Shown here one piece after another: positions 1-9,740 of a stretch of 64,000 nt of DNA. The stretch's first letter is position 1, and every line of letters begins with the position of its first letter. Below the pieces are notes generated by a model that was not told the DNA's origin, searched no databases, and saw only the letters and a list, made by a program, of their open reading frames with translations. The position numbers and the translations under genes are program-made. The stretch comes from Paenibacillus sp. ACRRX (GTDB lineage Bacteria > Bacillota > Bacilli > Paenibacillales > Paenibacillaceae), in the NCBI RefSeq assembly GCF_022346885.1, contig NZ_JAKRNK010000002.1:868001-932000 (forward strand), read 5' to 3'.

Positions 1-1
1 C

Positions 2-1186
2 ATGAGTAGTAAACCGAACGCTTTATTTATTCAACATGTCGACACATTCAACTATCATTTTTACGCGGATCACCCATTTGATCAGGCGCGTTTGCATATG
101 ACGCAGGATCTACTTGCACGAATAGGCGCACTGCAACCCGAACAGATGATGTCGCCAGCTTCTGCCCGATTGGAAGCGCTTCAGCTTATACATAGGTCTG
201 ACTACGTGAATGCAGTCCGCCAACTAAGTGAACCGTTGCCTGACCCAGACTGGATTCTTAAAGCAGCTTCCTACGGGTTAGACACAGACGACACGCCTTA
301 CTTTCCTGGCATGCATCAAGCAGCATCTGCTATTGTAGGAGGCTCTGTCGCCGCCTGTGATGCCGTTATGTCAGGCCGTACGCAACATGCGATCCATCTA
401 GGAGGTGGTCTTCACCACGCCTTCCCTGGTAAAGGCGCGGGCTTCTGCGTCTATAATGATGCCTCTGTCGCTATCGCCTTGCTTAGAGAACAGTACGATG
501 CACGAGTCCTGTACATCGATACTGATGTACACCATGGAGATGGCGTTCAATGGTCCTACTACACCGATCCTAACGTTATGACCTATTCTATTCATGAGAC
601 AGGCAAGTTTCTGTTTCCTGGCACAGGATTTGTTTATGAGCGCGGATCAGGTGAAGGTTTTGGCTCATGTGTGAATGTCCCATTGGAACCTTATACAGAA
701 GATGAATCGTGGCTTGAATGCTTTCAGGACACGATAGAACAAGTCACCCACTCGTTTAAGCCAGATATTATTATCAGCCAGCATGGATGTGACGCGCATG
801 CACTGGACCCGCTTTCTCACATGCACTGCAGCATGCGGATTTATAAGGAGATGCCACGTATCATTCATAAGCTCGCTCATACCTATTGTGAAGGGCGCTG
901 GGTGGCACTTGGAGGCGGCGGTTACGAAATATGGAGAGTCGTGCCGCGTGCTTGGAGCCTATTATGGCTAGAGATGACTGATCATCCGCTTATTCAACAA
1001 TTAACCGAAGCACCACTAAAGTCCATCCCAACCGACTGGATTGAGCATTGGCAGCACCGTTCCCCAGTAGACTTGCCCCACACATGGCTCGATAATGTAA
1101 ACTTGTGGGAACCTATGCCACGTCGTCGAATCATTCAAGAACATAATGCCAAAGTAAAAAACATTGCTTTGGAGTATGTACGTTAG
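2..1186 (+). CDS. acuC: Acetoin utilization protein AcuC, class I histone-deacetylase fold
   Basis: This is a zinc-dependent deacetylase of the HDAC/AcuC family, 394 residues, close to the family's usual length. In Bacillus AcuC works with the AcuA acetyltransferase to control acetyl-CoA synthetase by lysine deacetylation. Visible motifs are the GGGLHHAFPG active-site histidine pair near residues 138-139, the metal-binding DTDVHHGD near 173-180, a QHGCDAH segment, and the GGGGY loop near the C-terminus. The ATG is at base 2, so its ribosome-binding site lies outside the window; the first residues align with known AcuC starts, so the protein is probably complete. A neighbouring ccpA is the usual arrangement in Bacillales. 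Confidence 0.93.
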   Translation: MSSKPNALFIQHVDTFNYHFYADHPFDQARLHMTQDLLARIGALQPEQMMSPASARLEALQLIHRSDYVNAVRQLSEPLPDPDWILKAASYGLDTDDTPYFPGMHQAASAIVGGSVAACDAVMSGRTQHAIHLGGGLHHAFPGKGAGFCVYNDASVAIALLREQYDARVLYIDTDVHHGDGVQWSYYTDPNVMTYSIHETGKFLFPGTGFVYERGSGEGFGSCVNVPLEPYTEDESWLECFQDTIEQVTHSFKPDIIISQHGCDAHALDPLSHMHCSMRIYKEMPRIIHKLAHTYCEGRWVALGGGGYEIWRVVPRAWSLLWLEMTDHPLIQQLTEAPLKSIPTDWIEHWQHRSPVDLPHTWLDNVNLWEPMPRRRIIQEHNAKVKNIALEYVR

Positions 1187-1269
1187 GATACACTAGCTCT
1201 TCATTATAGCAGACTGATATGTCTAACCTGATATAATTTCCCAAGTATTGTCCAGCTTATACAGCAATA

Positions 1270-1307
1270 AAAATGGTTGAGCAATGTAAACACTGCTCAA
1301 CCATTTT
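1270..1307. terminator. Bidirectional intrinsic terminator between acuC and mtnN
   Basis: A 14-bp perfect stem (1270-1283 with 1294-1307) has A-rich sequence on one side and a T-run on the other. It sits between two convergent genes and can stop transcription from both. Confidence 0.85.
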
Positions 1308-1370
1308 TATTTGGATATGACTACAGACATGTGATATAGCCGCAGTAAACTAGAGTGCTTGCAGTGTGCA

Positions 1371-2075
1371 CTATATTGCAGCTTGCAACTCGAGCAATAT
1401 GCTTTCGATGATCTGGAAAGAATGTTCTGAGGCTGTAACCGTAAACTCTGCAAAGTTGACGTGAGCCGAACCATCTGCTTTATCAGACATCGAGCGTATG
1501 ATAACAAACGGCACATGATTTAACATACAAGCCTGTGCCACTGCAGCGCCTTCCATCTCTGTGCAAGCACCCTCAAAGGTCTCAAACAAGGCACGAACCT
1601 TTTCACGGCTCGCAATAAATTGATCACCTGACAATACGATTCCCTTCATATAACGTCCTGCAAATCGGTTCGCGCACGCACTCTCGGCAAGGCGAATTAA
1701 TTGTGCATCTGCCGTGAACGTTGAACAAGCTTGATAAGGAATCTCACCTGGCTTAAACCCGAGCGCCGTCACATCCATATCATGCTGAATGCACGCGCTT
1801 GAGATGACAATATCCCCGATGTTTAAGTTCGGATTAACCGCACCCGCGACACCGGTAAATAAAATTTGAGTTACTTGATAGCGGTCAATTAATACTTGAG
1901 TTGTAATTGCTGCATTAACCTTGCCGACACCGGACTTGCAGATTACGACCTGATGGCCATGCAGCAATCCTTTATAATATCGGTTGCCCGCTTGTGTCTC
2001 TTCTTGCATGTCCGATACAGCAGTAAGCAGCAAAGCGATTTCCTCATCCATTGCACCTATAATTCCGATTGTCAT
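1371..2075 (-). CDS. mtnN: 5'-methylthioadenosine/S-adenosylhomocysteine nucleosidase
   Basis: This enzyme cleaves MTA and SAH to adenine and a thioribose product, feeding methionine salvage and removing inhibitory SAH. The protein is about 234 residues, as usual for the family. It opens with IGIIGAMDEEI (catalytic glutamate), carries FTGVAGAV, and has the purine-site segment TEMEGAAVAQ followed by RSMSDKADGSA, with the catalytic aspartate. An in-frame GTG lies further upstream, but a GGGAGG ribosome-binding site sits correctly only for the ATG at 2075, so that start is used. Confidence 0.93.
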   Translation of the reverse strand: MTIGIIGAMDEEIALLLTAVSDMQEETQAGNRYYKGLLHGHQVVICKSGVGKVNAAITTQVLIDRYQVTQILFTGVAGAVNPNLNIGDIVISSACIQHDMDVTALGFKPGEIPYQACSTFTADAQLIRLAESACANRFAGRYMKGIVLSGDQFIASREKVRALFETFEGACTEMEGAAVAQACMLNHVPFVIIRSMSDKADGSAHVNFAEFTVTASEHSFQIIESILLELQAAI

Positions 2076-2141
2076 CTTATTCCCTCCCACGCGTATCCAT
2101 TCCTGTTACCTAGTACCACAGCCAGACGTGTCCGTACATGC

Positions 2142-2165
2142 AAAAAGCCCCGTTACTCGGGGCTT
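2142..2165 (-). terminator. Intrinsic terminator of ccpA
   Basis: The stem AAGCCCCG / CGGGGCTT is followed by a T-run when read on the minus strand, just after the ccpA stop codon. Confidence 0.85.
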
Positions 2166-2182
2166 AGCACCGTCTCGCGCGC

Positions 2183-3193
2183 TTATTCGTTCACAGAGCT
2201 TACCGACAATCGAAGAATCGTCTCATGCGGCAGGATCACTTGAGAGTGCTCCACATTCTCTTTCTTCATAAGCTTAGTCAACAGACGCATAGCTACCGCT
2301 CCGATGTCATACATCGGCTGTGCAACCGTCGTCAATTGTGGGCGCACCATAGAAGCCATGCGAATGTTATCCACACTGATGACTGAAAAATCGTCAGGCA
2401 CTTTAAGTCCTGCATCTTGAATACAGTGTATGGCACCGATAGCCATCTCATCGGTTGCTGAGAAGATTGCCGACGGCTTCTTCTTCAGACCAAGGAAATA
2501 TTTCATCGCTTCAACACCCGATTCGTATCGATAGTTACCGATCCGTACCAGATCTTCCTTGTATTCAATACCAGCGCGTTCAAGAGCCTTCTTGTACCCT
2601 TGGAAACGAGCAAAGCCATTCGCTGGATCCTGCAGCGTGCCGCTGATCATCGCAATGTCACGGTGGCCGTGACGAATTAACGTGTTCACAGCATCGAATG
2701 CGGCCCCTTCATGATCAATGTCTACTGATGGGATAACGCCGTTCTCATCCGTCGTTGCACATAACACGATAGGTACAGAAGCTGTACGGAAAGCTTGTAC
2801 ATGATCTTCCGTGACCACTCCGCCCATAAATAGCAAGCCGTCCACTTGTTTCTCGAGCAACGTGTTAATAACACGAATTTCCTTCTCCTTCTTCTTGTCC
2901 GCATTGCACAAGATGATATTGTAATGATACATATTAGCTATATCTTCAATACCACGCGCAATCTCAGCAAAAATGGAATTGGAAATGTCAGGAATAACAA
3001 CACCGACTGTCGTTGTCTTCTTGCTCGCAAGTCCGCGGGCAACCGCATTGGGGCGATAACCTAAACGCTCAATCGCTTCGTAAACTTTCTTACGCGTTTG
3101 AGGCTTTACGTTCGGGTTGTTATTTACAACCCTGGAGACAGTCGCCATCGAGACGCCTGCTTCTCTCGCTACATCATAAATAGTTACCGTCAC
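2183..3193 (-). CDS. ccpA: Catabolite control protein A, LacI-family regulator
   Basis: CcpA is the global carbon catabolite regulator of Gram-positive bacteria. It binds cre operators with HPr-Ser-P as corepressor. The N-terminus has the LacI HTH ([21 protein letters not shown]) followed by the [12 protein letters not shown] hinge, then the periplasmic-binding-protein-like core; [12 protein letters not shown] and [12 protein letters not shown] near the C-terminus match CcpA closely. The GTG at 3193 is preferred because a GGAGAGAAGG ribosome-binding site precedes it; the in-frame TTG 15 bases upstream lies on top of that site. ptsI and a PTS permease lie nearby. Confidence 0.95.
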   Translation of the reverse strand: MTVTIYDVAREAGVSMATVSRVVNNNPNVKPQTRKKVYEAIERLGYRPNAVARGLASKKTTTVGVVIPDISNSIFAEIARGIEDIANMYHYNIILCNADKKKEKEIRVINTLLEKQVDGLLFMGGVVTEDHVQAFRTASVPIVLCATTDENGVIPSVDIDHEGAAFDAVNTLIRHGHRDIAMISGTLQDPANGFARFQGYKKALERAGIEYKEDLVRIGNYRYESGVEAMKYFLGLKKKPSAIFSATDEMAIGAIHCIQDAGLKVPDDFSVISVDNIRMASMVRPQLTTVAQPMYDIGAVAMRLLTKLMKKENVEHSQVILPHETILRLSVSSVNE

Positions 3194-3311
3194 GATCCTT
3201 CTCTCCAATTACCTAGTTATTTAATACGTACTCACATATTAAAGTCAATAATACGATATTTTCAGAAAATTCGCAATGACACGTCAACTCATATACATAA
3301 ATTGTCGTCTT

Positions 3312-3653
3312 TTAGCTAAATTGAGAAAGTATTGGCTCCAACTTGTCATATCGAATCCCATAATGGGAATCGTGCCAGAGGACTTTACCATCTTGCAGCA
3401 CTAATACTTGCGGAGATTCATGCTTGATCCCGAGCTCATCTGCTGCCAGCAGCGACACATCTCGATTCTCAACGACATAAATTAAGCCAAACTGAATAGG
3501 GCCTTGTGAAAAATGCTTAACTACAAGCGACATCTCTTCATCGGCATTCGTGCTAATTGGGCAGCGTGTGCTATGCTTGAACAACACCACCGGCTGTTCA
3601 TGGGACTTGGAGATCAGTTCATGCAGCTTGGAATCCGTATCCACATTGTACAT
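3312..3653 (-). CDS. ytxJ: Bacillithiol-system redox-active protein YtxJ (monothiol bacilliredoxin-like)
   Basis: A 113-residue thioredoxin-fold protein of the YtxJ family, implicated in bacillithiol-dependent de-bacillithiolation. The single-cysteine active site lies in FKHSTRCPIS, and HESPQVLV supplies the cis-proline region of the fold. The ATG at 3653 follows a GGAGGG site. It is located just upstream of ccpA in the same direction, as in many Bacillales. Confidence 0.88.
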   Translation of the reverse strand: MYNVDTDSKLHELISKSHEQPVVLFKHSTRCPISTNADEEMSLVVKHFSQGPIQFGLIYVVENRDVSLLAADELGIKHESPQVLVLQDGKVLWHDSHYGIRYDKLEPILSQFS

Positions 3654-3698
3654 CAATACCCTCCTCCTCTAACGCTGATATATTACATTATTGCTAAC

Positions 3699-4136
3699 TT
3701 AACTGATTTTAACCTGATAAGGAGTAGCACTAAATGTTGTTAGTTGTTTTAACCGGCGTTGAATGTCGATCATCCACTCAACATCGCCCCAAGTCTTGGC
3801 GAGTAAATAAATGTCAAGCAGATGATTCACCCGCTCTACTACCATATGGTTAAATAGATCAAGCAAATGATCCCCGCCCATATCCAGACATTCTTTAAAT
3901 ACACTGGCTACTTCATGTTCTTCATCAAAATAAATGCGCTTTCTTTTTGCAGACTCGTCATTTGTTAACAGCTTCATCAACCTAATCACATCCTGCTTTA
4001 ACTCAGGGAACAACTCTGAGTGATCACAGCAAGTGCAGGTGTATACAGGAACGTGATGAATCTCAATGGTTCGTGCATGTACTACTGTACGTAATGTCAT
4101 ATCCATCTCTTGACCGCATGTGCAACGCTTGTTCAT
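3699..4136 (-). CDS. Hypothetical protein with N-terminal zinc ribbon
   Basis: A 145-residue protein of unknown function. Residues 1-40 contain CTCG and CTCCD pairs, suggesting a YgiT-like zinc ribbon. The rest is charged and helical with no recognised catalytic motif. A GGGGTG ribosome-binding site precedes the ATG. It could be a small DNA- or protein-binding factor; the family is not identified with certainty. Confidence 0.6.
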   Translation of the reverse strand: MNKRCTCGQEMDMTLRTVVHARTIEIHHVPVYTCTCCDHSELFPELKQDVIRLMKLLTNDESAKRKRIYFDEEHEVASVFKECLDMGGDHLLDLFNHMVVERVNHLLDIYLLAKTWGDVEWMIDIQRRLKQLTTFSATPYQVKIS

Positions 4137-4479
4137 ACTGGATCACCCCTAGATTACATATACATTCGTCTCTCGTATTTGCATTCGTGCATCTCAACCC
4201 CAACAACTACTCTGCTCGCGTATGGATTAACGTATATTTCGACTTTATTAACCGTTCTCCTGCTCCAATAAGCATGTATTTATTTACACATTTAGAAAAT
4301 GAGAATTCAATTCATGTATAATAAACAATGATGTTACTCACAATTATAAGCCTTTGCCTACGCTTTTGTATGTTCATTTAAAGGCAATTGTGGTTAAATA
4401 CGTGTAGCTATACCATTATTTGCACGTCATTTAACTATTTGACACCATAAACTATAAATCTAAAGGAGTCGATTACTCG
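4137..4479. other. Intergenic region, divergent promoters expected
   Basis: A non-coding AT-rich stretch between a minus-strand gene and the plus-strand pfpI. No ORF of note is seen. A TATAAT-like element occurs at 4317-4322, without a convincing -35 partner. The ribosome-binding site AAAGGAG for the DJ-1 gene lies at the right edge. Confidence 0.5.
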
Positions 4480-5004
4480 ATGCGTTTAGCTGGAAAAAAG
4501 ATCATTGCACTGGTTGATGAAGAGTTCGAAGATTTGGAATTGTGGTACCCCGTCTACCGCGCCCGTGAAGAAGGCGCTGAGGTTCACTTGGTTGGTGCGG
4601 AGGCTGGGCATACTTACATGGGGAAATACGGTGTTCCCGCTACGTCGAATTATGCCTTTAAAACCGTAAATACAGCTGACTATGATGCCCTGCTCGTTCC
4701 GGGTGGATGGGCGCCGGACAAGCTGCGCCGTTATGAAGATGTGCTGCGTATTACACGCGAAATGAATGCTGCCAACAAGCCAATTGGCCAAATTTGTCAT
4801 GCAGGCTGGGTATTAATCTCCGCCAAAATATTGAGCGGCAGAACCGTAACGTCTACTCCAGGTATTCGTGATGATATGGAAAATGCAGGGGCTATATGGC
4901 TGGACAAGGATGTTGTGGTTGACGGAAATATTATTTCCTCACGTCGTCCACCAGACTTGCCTGCTTACGGCAAAGCGTTCTGCGATGCACTCGCAGGCAT
5001 ATGA
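4480..5004 (+). CDS. DJ-1/PfpI family protein (YraA/YhbO-like)
   Basis: A 174-residue member of the DJ-1/PfpI superfamily, proposed to act as a stress-protective glyoxalase/deglycase or peptidase. The conserved glutamate lies in VDEEFEDLE near residue 17, and the cysteine nucleophile in the elbow GQICHAGW at about residue 104, followed by the usual histidine. The start has a good AAAGGAG site and stands alone as a single-gene unit. The substrate cannot be inferred. Confidence 0.88.
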   Translation: MRLAGKKIIALVDEEFEDLELWYPVYRAREEGAEVHLVGAEAGHTYMGKYGVPATSNYAFKTVNTADYDALLVPGGWAPDKLRRYEDVLRITREMNAANKPIGQICHAGWVLISAKILSGRTVTSTPGIRDDMENAGAIWLDKDVVVDGNIISSRRPPDLPAYGKAFCDALAGI

Positions 5005-5034
5005 TAACAATAGTCTATGCCTAGGTTCATGCGC

Positions 5035-5067
5035 GAAGTGTGGTGCGGAGTCATCCTGCCACACTTC
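5035..5067. repeat. Inverted repeat after the DJ-1 gene
   Basis: Arms of 9 bp (GAAGTGTGG at 5035-5043 and its complement at 5059-5067) with a 15-base loop. No clear T-run follows, so it is a weak terminator candidate. Confidence 0.45.
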
Positions 5068-5216
5068 ATGCATGTCAAAGCTATAACAGCCATAGTATAT
5101 CGTGATAGCCCTCAGTCGTACTTGTGCTCCATTATATTTTCATCTAAATTCCTGAATTAGCTCCAAGAATCGTTTACTGACTACCGCCCCATTTGCATTT
5201 TCGATCAGAATTCAAC

Positions 5217-6986
5217 TCAAGAATTCATTGACTTTTCCCCCGTCTGTTCTGGTGCCGAATTAGGAAATTGATCCAAATGAAGGACTTGTTCCAATTCTGC
5301 CTTGTTCCGACTAGAGAAAGCTTGCTTGGTCACTTCAACACATGTCAGATGTGCTGTCCGCCGAATAGCTGCCTTCACTCTTGGAATAGATCTTGAAGAC
5401 ATGCTCAGCTCGTCAACCCCTAGTGCAATCCAAAGAGGGACCGCACGCGGGTCGCCCGCCATCTCTCCACATACCCCAACCGTTATTCCACTTCGTTTCG
5501 CGGACTCTACCGTGTGGCGTATGAGTCGAAGCACAGCAGGATGATAGGGATCATACATATGTGCGATCTGCTCGTTCATACGATCCACAGCCAGCGTATA
5601 CTGTACCAGATCGTTCGTTCCAATGCTGAAGAAGTCAACTTCCTCAGCAAGAAGATCCGCGATGGCCGCAGCCGCGGGCACCTCAATCATGATCCCAATA
5701 GGCAAATGTTCGTCAAATGCAGTTCCTTCTTGACGAAGCTCTTCCTTAGCAGCCTCCAGCAGCCTTTTAGCGGCCGCCACTTCTTCAAAGGAACTGATCA
5801 TCGGAAACATTAATTTCACCTTGCCAAAGGCGCTTGCACGCAATACAGCACGAAGCTGTGTTTTGAACACGTCCGTTCGATCCAAGCAAATCCGGATCGC
5901 CCGGTATCCTAGAAATGGATTATCCTCTTCAGGCAGCTGTAAATAATCCATCGGTTTATCCCCACCGATGTCGAGCGTACGTATAATAACTGGTCGATCT
6001 TGAAAAGTTTGTGCAACTTCCTTATACACAGTGAACTGCTCCAGCTCATTAGGTGGATATGTACGATCCATATACATAAATTCCGTTCGGAACAAGCCGA
6101 TACTTTCCGCTCCATTGTGCTCTGCAATATCAAGTTCTCTGGTGGAACTAATATTAGCTGCAAGATGTATCCTATGGTGATCGCTTGTCTCCGCAGGAAG
6201 GTCCTTCATTTTAGCCAGTTCATCTGCTTCCTTCAAAAACACATGACGGCGCTCTTCATACCATATCATCACTTCATCGGTTGGTTCTACGTACACGTAG
6301 CCATGCTCGCCATCCACGATGACCATGTCGCCAGTCTGAATCGGCTTCTCCAACTTTCCATCCAGCCCCAAAACCAGCGGAATGCCCAGTGCGCGTGCCA
6401 TAATCGCCGAATGAGAAGTCTTGCCTCCCATTAACATTACGATCCCGAGCACATTTTTTGGATTCAGATGGACAAGTTGTGAAGGAGATAATTCCTTAGC
6501 CACCAGAATGTAAGGCTGAGTATCTGTAGGCAGCGTTATTTCTGGTGCTCCTAATAAATGCTTAAGCAGTCGGTTGCCCACGTCCTTAATATCAAGCGCG
6601 CGTTCTTTCATATACTCATCGTCGAGCAAATCAAACATGGTGACAAAATGATCAATTGCTTCTTTTACTGCAACTTCTGCGGCTTTGTATTGTCGCTGAA
6701 TAATACCCTGAATCTCATTCATAAACACAGGATCTTCTAATATAGCAAGATGGGCGTCAAAAATCGTTGATTCTTCACTACCCACCATATCGCGGATTTC
6801 ATTTTTAATATATTCAATCTCATCTTTGGAAGAGCGAACACCCTCATATAAGCGCTCGAACTCTCTCGCCAAATCGGATGGGTCCATCTTCTCTTCCGGT
6901 ACATCCCACTCCCATGTAGGGAGTACAAATGCTTTACCAAGCGCGATACCACTTGATGCTCCTATGCCTCTAACCTTCTGAGTCAA
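5217..6986 (-). CDS. ptsI: Phosphoenolpyruvate-protein phosphotransferase, Enzyme I of the PTS
   Basis: EI takes phosphate from PEP and passes it to HPr, driving all PTS sugar uptake in the cytoplasm. The protein is about 589 residues (the family is usually near 570). The phosphohistidine domain has GGKTSHSAIMARALGIP with the active histidine near residue 192. The C-terminal PEP-binding barrel shows LFRTEFMY, RTLDIGGDKP and GVCGEMAGDP. The start is TTG at 6986, overlapping the stop of the upstream permease gene by 4 bases (TTGA), so translation is probably coupled. No HPr gene lies beside it. Confidence 0.95.
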   Translation of the reverse strand: MTQKVRGIGASSGIALGKAFVLPTWEWDVPEEKMDPSDLAREFERLYEGVRSSKDEIEYIKNEIRDMVGSEESTIFDAHLAILEDPVFMNEIQGIIQRQYKAAEVAVKEAIDHFVTMFDLLDDEYMKERALDIKDVGNRLLKHLLGAPEITLPTDTQPYILVAKELSPSQLVHLNPKNVLGIVMLMGGKTSHSAIMARALGIPLVLGLDGKLEKPIQTGDMVIVDGEHGYVYVEPTDEVMIWYEERRHVFLKEADELAKMKDLPAETSDHHRIHLAANISSTRELDIAEHNGAESIGLFRTEFMYMDRTYPPNELEQFTVYKEVAQTFQDRPVIIRTLDIGGDKPMDYLQLPEEDNPFLGYRAIRICLDRTDVFKTQLRAVLRASAFGKVKLMFPMISSFEEVAAAKRLLEAAKEELRQEGTAFDEHLPIGIMIEVPAAAAIADLLAEEVDFFSIGTNDLVQYTLAVDRMNEQIAHMYDPYHPAVLRLIRHTVESAKRSGITVGVCGEMAGDPRAVPLWIALGVDELSMSSRSIPRVKAAIRRTAHLTCVEVTKQAFSSRNKAELEQVLHLDQFPNSAPEQTGEKSMNS

Positions 6987-8881
6987 CGCTTCTCACCCCC
7001 ATTACTGTCTTCGCGCAGGACTACGGACAGCACAGATGTCTGTCCCTTCTTCACTTGGGCATAAGGTGCGAAGCTCCATGATGCAACCTTATCTGAATTG
7101 GTGATAACCATTGGTGTGGCCATTGATCGGCTCCTCTTCTTGATGTAGGCGATATCGAATTTGACAAGCAGTTGACCTGGCTTCACCTCTTCGCCTTCTT
7201 CAACAACAGCTTGGAAGCCCGCTCCATTCAACGTCGATGTTTCGATTCCGATATGAAGTAATACTTCCAAACCTTCCGGCGTCTCTATCCCAACTGCATG
7301 CATCGTTGGATACACGTGTCTAATGAACCCGGCAACCGGAGATACAAGTTCTCCTTTGTCTGGATAGAAGGCAACACCGTTACCGACCAGTTTCTTAGCA
7401 AATATCGTATCAGGCACTTCGTCAATTGGGATCATCCGACCCTGTACTGGTGCCACAAACCACACCTGCTTCATATCTCGCTGTATACGTTTTAACATCT
7501 CATCCCGTAGAATCTCGGAATACGTACCAAAAACAACTTGCACATGTCCACCGCCCAGACGGAGCACACCTGCTGATCCCAAGGAACGAAGCGTACGACG
7601 ATCAATCAGCTTGTCATTATGTACGCGCAGACGCAAACGTGTAATACAGGCTTGAATGTCGACAAGATTATCTTTACCGCCAAGCGCCTGAATAATCAGA
7701 GGTACGCGATGAATAAGGTCACCAGCCATATCATCCAGCAGCGAACCTTCTACTCGTCCAGGCGTAGGGATTTGAAATCGATGGATGGCAAATCGAAACA
7801 GCACATAATATACAATGGCAAACCCAATACCGATCGGGATTAACCAAATCGCATTGGTTGAAAGATGAAAGTTCACAATATAATCTAATGCCCCCGCTGA
7901 GAAAGAAAATCCGTGATGAATGCCTAATTCAGCTGTAAGCCACATAGCCGCTCCTGTCAGCAGCGCATGTACGACAAACAAGTATGGAGCAGCAAACAAA
8001 AATGCAAACTCTATAGGTTCGGTAATGCCCGTAAACATCGATAAAAATGCAGCGCTTAAAAAAGTCTTGTACACCTTCGGACGTAAATCCTCGCGTGATT
8101 CATGTATGATCGCCATCGCCACCGCAGGCAGCGCAAACATCATAATCGGAAACAAGCCTGCCATATACGTGCCAGCGGTAGGATCTCCCGCAAAAAACCG
8201 GGGCAGATCACCTGTAAAAGACATACCGTTCGTATCGTTGTAAGAACCGACTTGAAACCAAACGATATTGTTTAACAAATGATGCAGACCAAAAGCGACC
8301 AGCACCCGATGAAGTACTCCATACAGAAATACGCCAAAGCTGCCCATCGCCAATATCTCATCACCTACAAACGTGACCCCTTGCTCCAGAAAGGGCATGA
8401 TCGACACAAGCAGAAATGATAACCCTACCGAACATAATGACATCACGATCATCACAAAGCGAGGGCCGCCAAAAAACTGTAAATATTCGGGCAGCTGAAA
8501 ATGATGAAAACGGTCGTGGGCCAAGCTTGCAAGCACACCAAACAGCGCACCGATGAGTATGGTAGGTTGAACAACCGTAACACCCGCTGGCGTTGTGTAT
8601 TGGAGCAATTGATGAAAAATAAACATACCCACTAAAGCTGCAAAACCTGCATTCCCCTCGTTGTTGGACAATCCAAGCGCAACGCCTACAGCAAACAAAT
8701 AAGGCATCATGTACAGCATGGTCTTGCCCGCCCAATCCATCCAAATGGAAGCGTCAGCGAATCCTAAGCTGCTTAAGAGTTGGGCAATGGCAAGCAAGAT
8801 AGCAACCGCCGGCAGAGCCATAAGCGGCTGCATTAAAGCACGAGAAAGCTGCTGCAACGATCCTAATTGATTCAAGAGCAC
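6983..8881 (-). CDS. PTS permease IICBA, N-acetylglucosamine/glucose type
   Basis: A fused PTS transporter of about 632 residues with domain order IIC-IIB-IIA, the same as NagE. The membrane IIC domain (about 1-385) includes GLHHLLNNIVWFQVGSYN and FTGITEPIEF; these and the FFGGPRF segment resemble GlcNAc-type permeases more than glucose ones. IIB has its phosphocysteine in DACIT-like IQACITRLRLRV, and IIA its histidine in VLLHIGIET. GTG at 8881 follows AAGGAG and is preferred over an upstream TTG. It is co-transcribed with ptsI. The sugar is inferred, not proven; gamP- or ptsG-like roles remain possible. Confidence 0.88.
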   Translation of the reverse strand: MLLNQLGSLQQLSRALMQPLMALPAVAILLAIAQLLSSLGFADASIWMDWAGKTMLYMMPYLFAVGVALGLSNNEGNAGFAALVGMFIFHQLLQYTTPAGVTVVQPTILIGALFGVLASLAHDRFHHFQLPEYLQFFGGPRFVMIVMSLCSVGLSFLLVSIMPFLEQGVTFVGDEILAMGSFGVFLYGVLHRVLVAFGLHHLLNNIVWFQVGSYNDTNGMSFTGDLPRFFAGDPTAGTYMAGLFPIMMFALPAVAMAIIHESREDLRPKVYKTFLSAAFLSMFTGITEPIEFAFLFAAPYLFVVHALLTGAAMWLTAELGIHHGFSFSAGALDYIVNFHLSTNAIWLIPIGIGFAIVYYVLFRFAIHRFQIPTPGRVEGSLLDDMAGDLIHRVPLIIQALGGKDNLVDIQACITRLRLRVHNDKLIDRRTLRSLGSAGVLRLGGGHVQVVFGTYSEILRDEMLKRIQRDMKQVWFVAPVQGRMIPIDEVPDTIFAKKLVGNGVAFYPDKGELVSPVAGFIRHVYPTMHAVGIETPEGLEVLLHIGIETSTLNGAGFQAVVEEGEEVKPGQLLVKFDIAYIKKRSRSMATPMVITNSDKVASWSFAPYAQVKKGQTSVLSVVLREDSNGGEKR

Positions 8882-8909
8882 CTCTCTCCTTCCAGCGCGT
8901 ATCAAAATA

Positions 8910-8959
8910 TATTCTCTAATTTAAGTTATGTAAGTCAATATAAACGATGTCTCATCGTT
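8910..8959 (-). promoter_or_regulatory. Promoter and palindromic operator candidate of the PTS operon
   Basis: On the minus strand TTGACT (8933-8938) and AGAATA (8910-8915) are separated by 17 bases. Directly upstream of the -35 is a perfect 7-bp palindrome AACGATG-N3-CATCGTT at 8943-8959. The position suggests an activator or roadblock site; the binding protein is unknown and it is not a good cre match. Confidence 0.5.
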
Positions 8960-9170
8960 AGGACGACAGTACTGTGGATAGTAAAAAAAGCTCCCCATTT
9001 CACATGTAATCCAAGTCCAAAGCCATGACTATTATACGCTACCTCCAACCCAAACAACAATAATTAATTAGCCAAGGTAGCCTTTTCTTTGACTAGATGC
9101 CAGAAGGCTAACTTTAAATTTGTTACCTAGCCCCTCTGTGAGCATATCGATTAACATATTAGCCAACGCA

Positions 9171-9210
9171 AACAAGAGCCGCAAGGAATGGCTCCTAGTC
9201 GGCTCTTGTT
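9171..9210 (-). terminator. Hairpin after the CoA-binding protein gene
   Basis: The 11-bp arms AACAAGAGCCG / CGGCTCTTGTT lie just past the stop codon of the upstream minus-strand gene. The T-run is short. The remaining sequence between here and 8,960 shows no gene. Confidence 0.6.
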
Positions 9211-9224
9211 TACTGGCTCTATAT

Positions 9225-9659
9225 TTATTTGTGCGGTTTCCCTTCAGGAAGCAGTATCGCATCTACAACTTTAATGCAAGCATCCATTACAAAGTCCATT
9301 CCATGTTCCTTCGCATAAGCTGCAGCTTCTTCATTAACAATACCTTGCTGTAACCATACAGCGCCTGCTTTAACAGCCGCTGCTTCCTTGGTAACGTCGA
9401 GACAGAACTCACTGCGGCGAAACACATTGACGATATCAATCGCTTCTGGAACAGCCTCCAGCGTGGCATAACAAGTCTCGCCCAAAATCTGAGCCGCTTT
9501 CGGGTTAACCGGAATAATACGATACCCTTTGTTCTGCATCGCTGCTGCAACCATGTGCGAAGTGCGTGTCGGATCTTCTGACAGCCCAACAACAGCAATC
9601 GTCTTGCTGGCTGACAGCAATTGTTTAAGTGCATCTTGCGAAGGATGTTCATATGCCAT
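9225..9659 (-). CDS. CoA-binding protein (YccU/CoA_binding_2 family)
   Basis: A 144-residue protein with a Rossmann-like CoA-binding fold. Evidence is TIAVVGLSEDPTRTSH near the N-terminus, GYRIIPVNP, the DIVNVFRRSE segment and the C-terminal DACIKV. It resembles the CoA-binding part of succinyl-CoA synthetase alpha. Physiological role unknown. GGAGG places the start at the ATG at 9659, seven codons inside the longest frame. Confidence 0.88.
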   Translation of the reverse strand: MAYEHPSQDALKQLLSASKTIAVVGLSEDPTRTSHMVAAAMQNKGYRIIPVNPKAAQILGETCYATLEAVPEAIDIVNVFRRSEFCLDVTKEAAAVKAGAVWLQQGIVNEEAAAYAKEHGMDFVMDACIKVVDAILLPEGKPHK

Positions 9660-9740
9660 CGCGAATTCCTCCATTCTCATATATGCTTTAGTTCATGTTT
9701 TAGGCTATGCGTTTATCCTTTATCAGAAGCTTAAATATAT

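Noticed and set aside
8943-8959. cre site for CcpA at the PTS operon
   Set aside because: The palindrome lacks the cre consensus centre and spacing.
9068-9262. 64-codon minus-strand frame between the PTS and CoA-binding genes
   Set aside because: Runs through the terminator hairpin and overlaps the end of the CoA-binding gene; no start signal.
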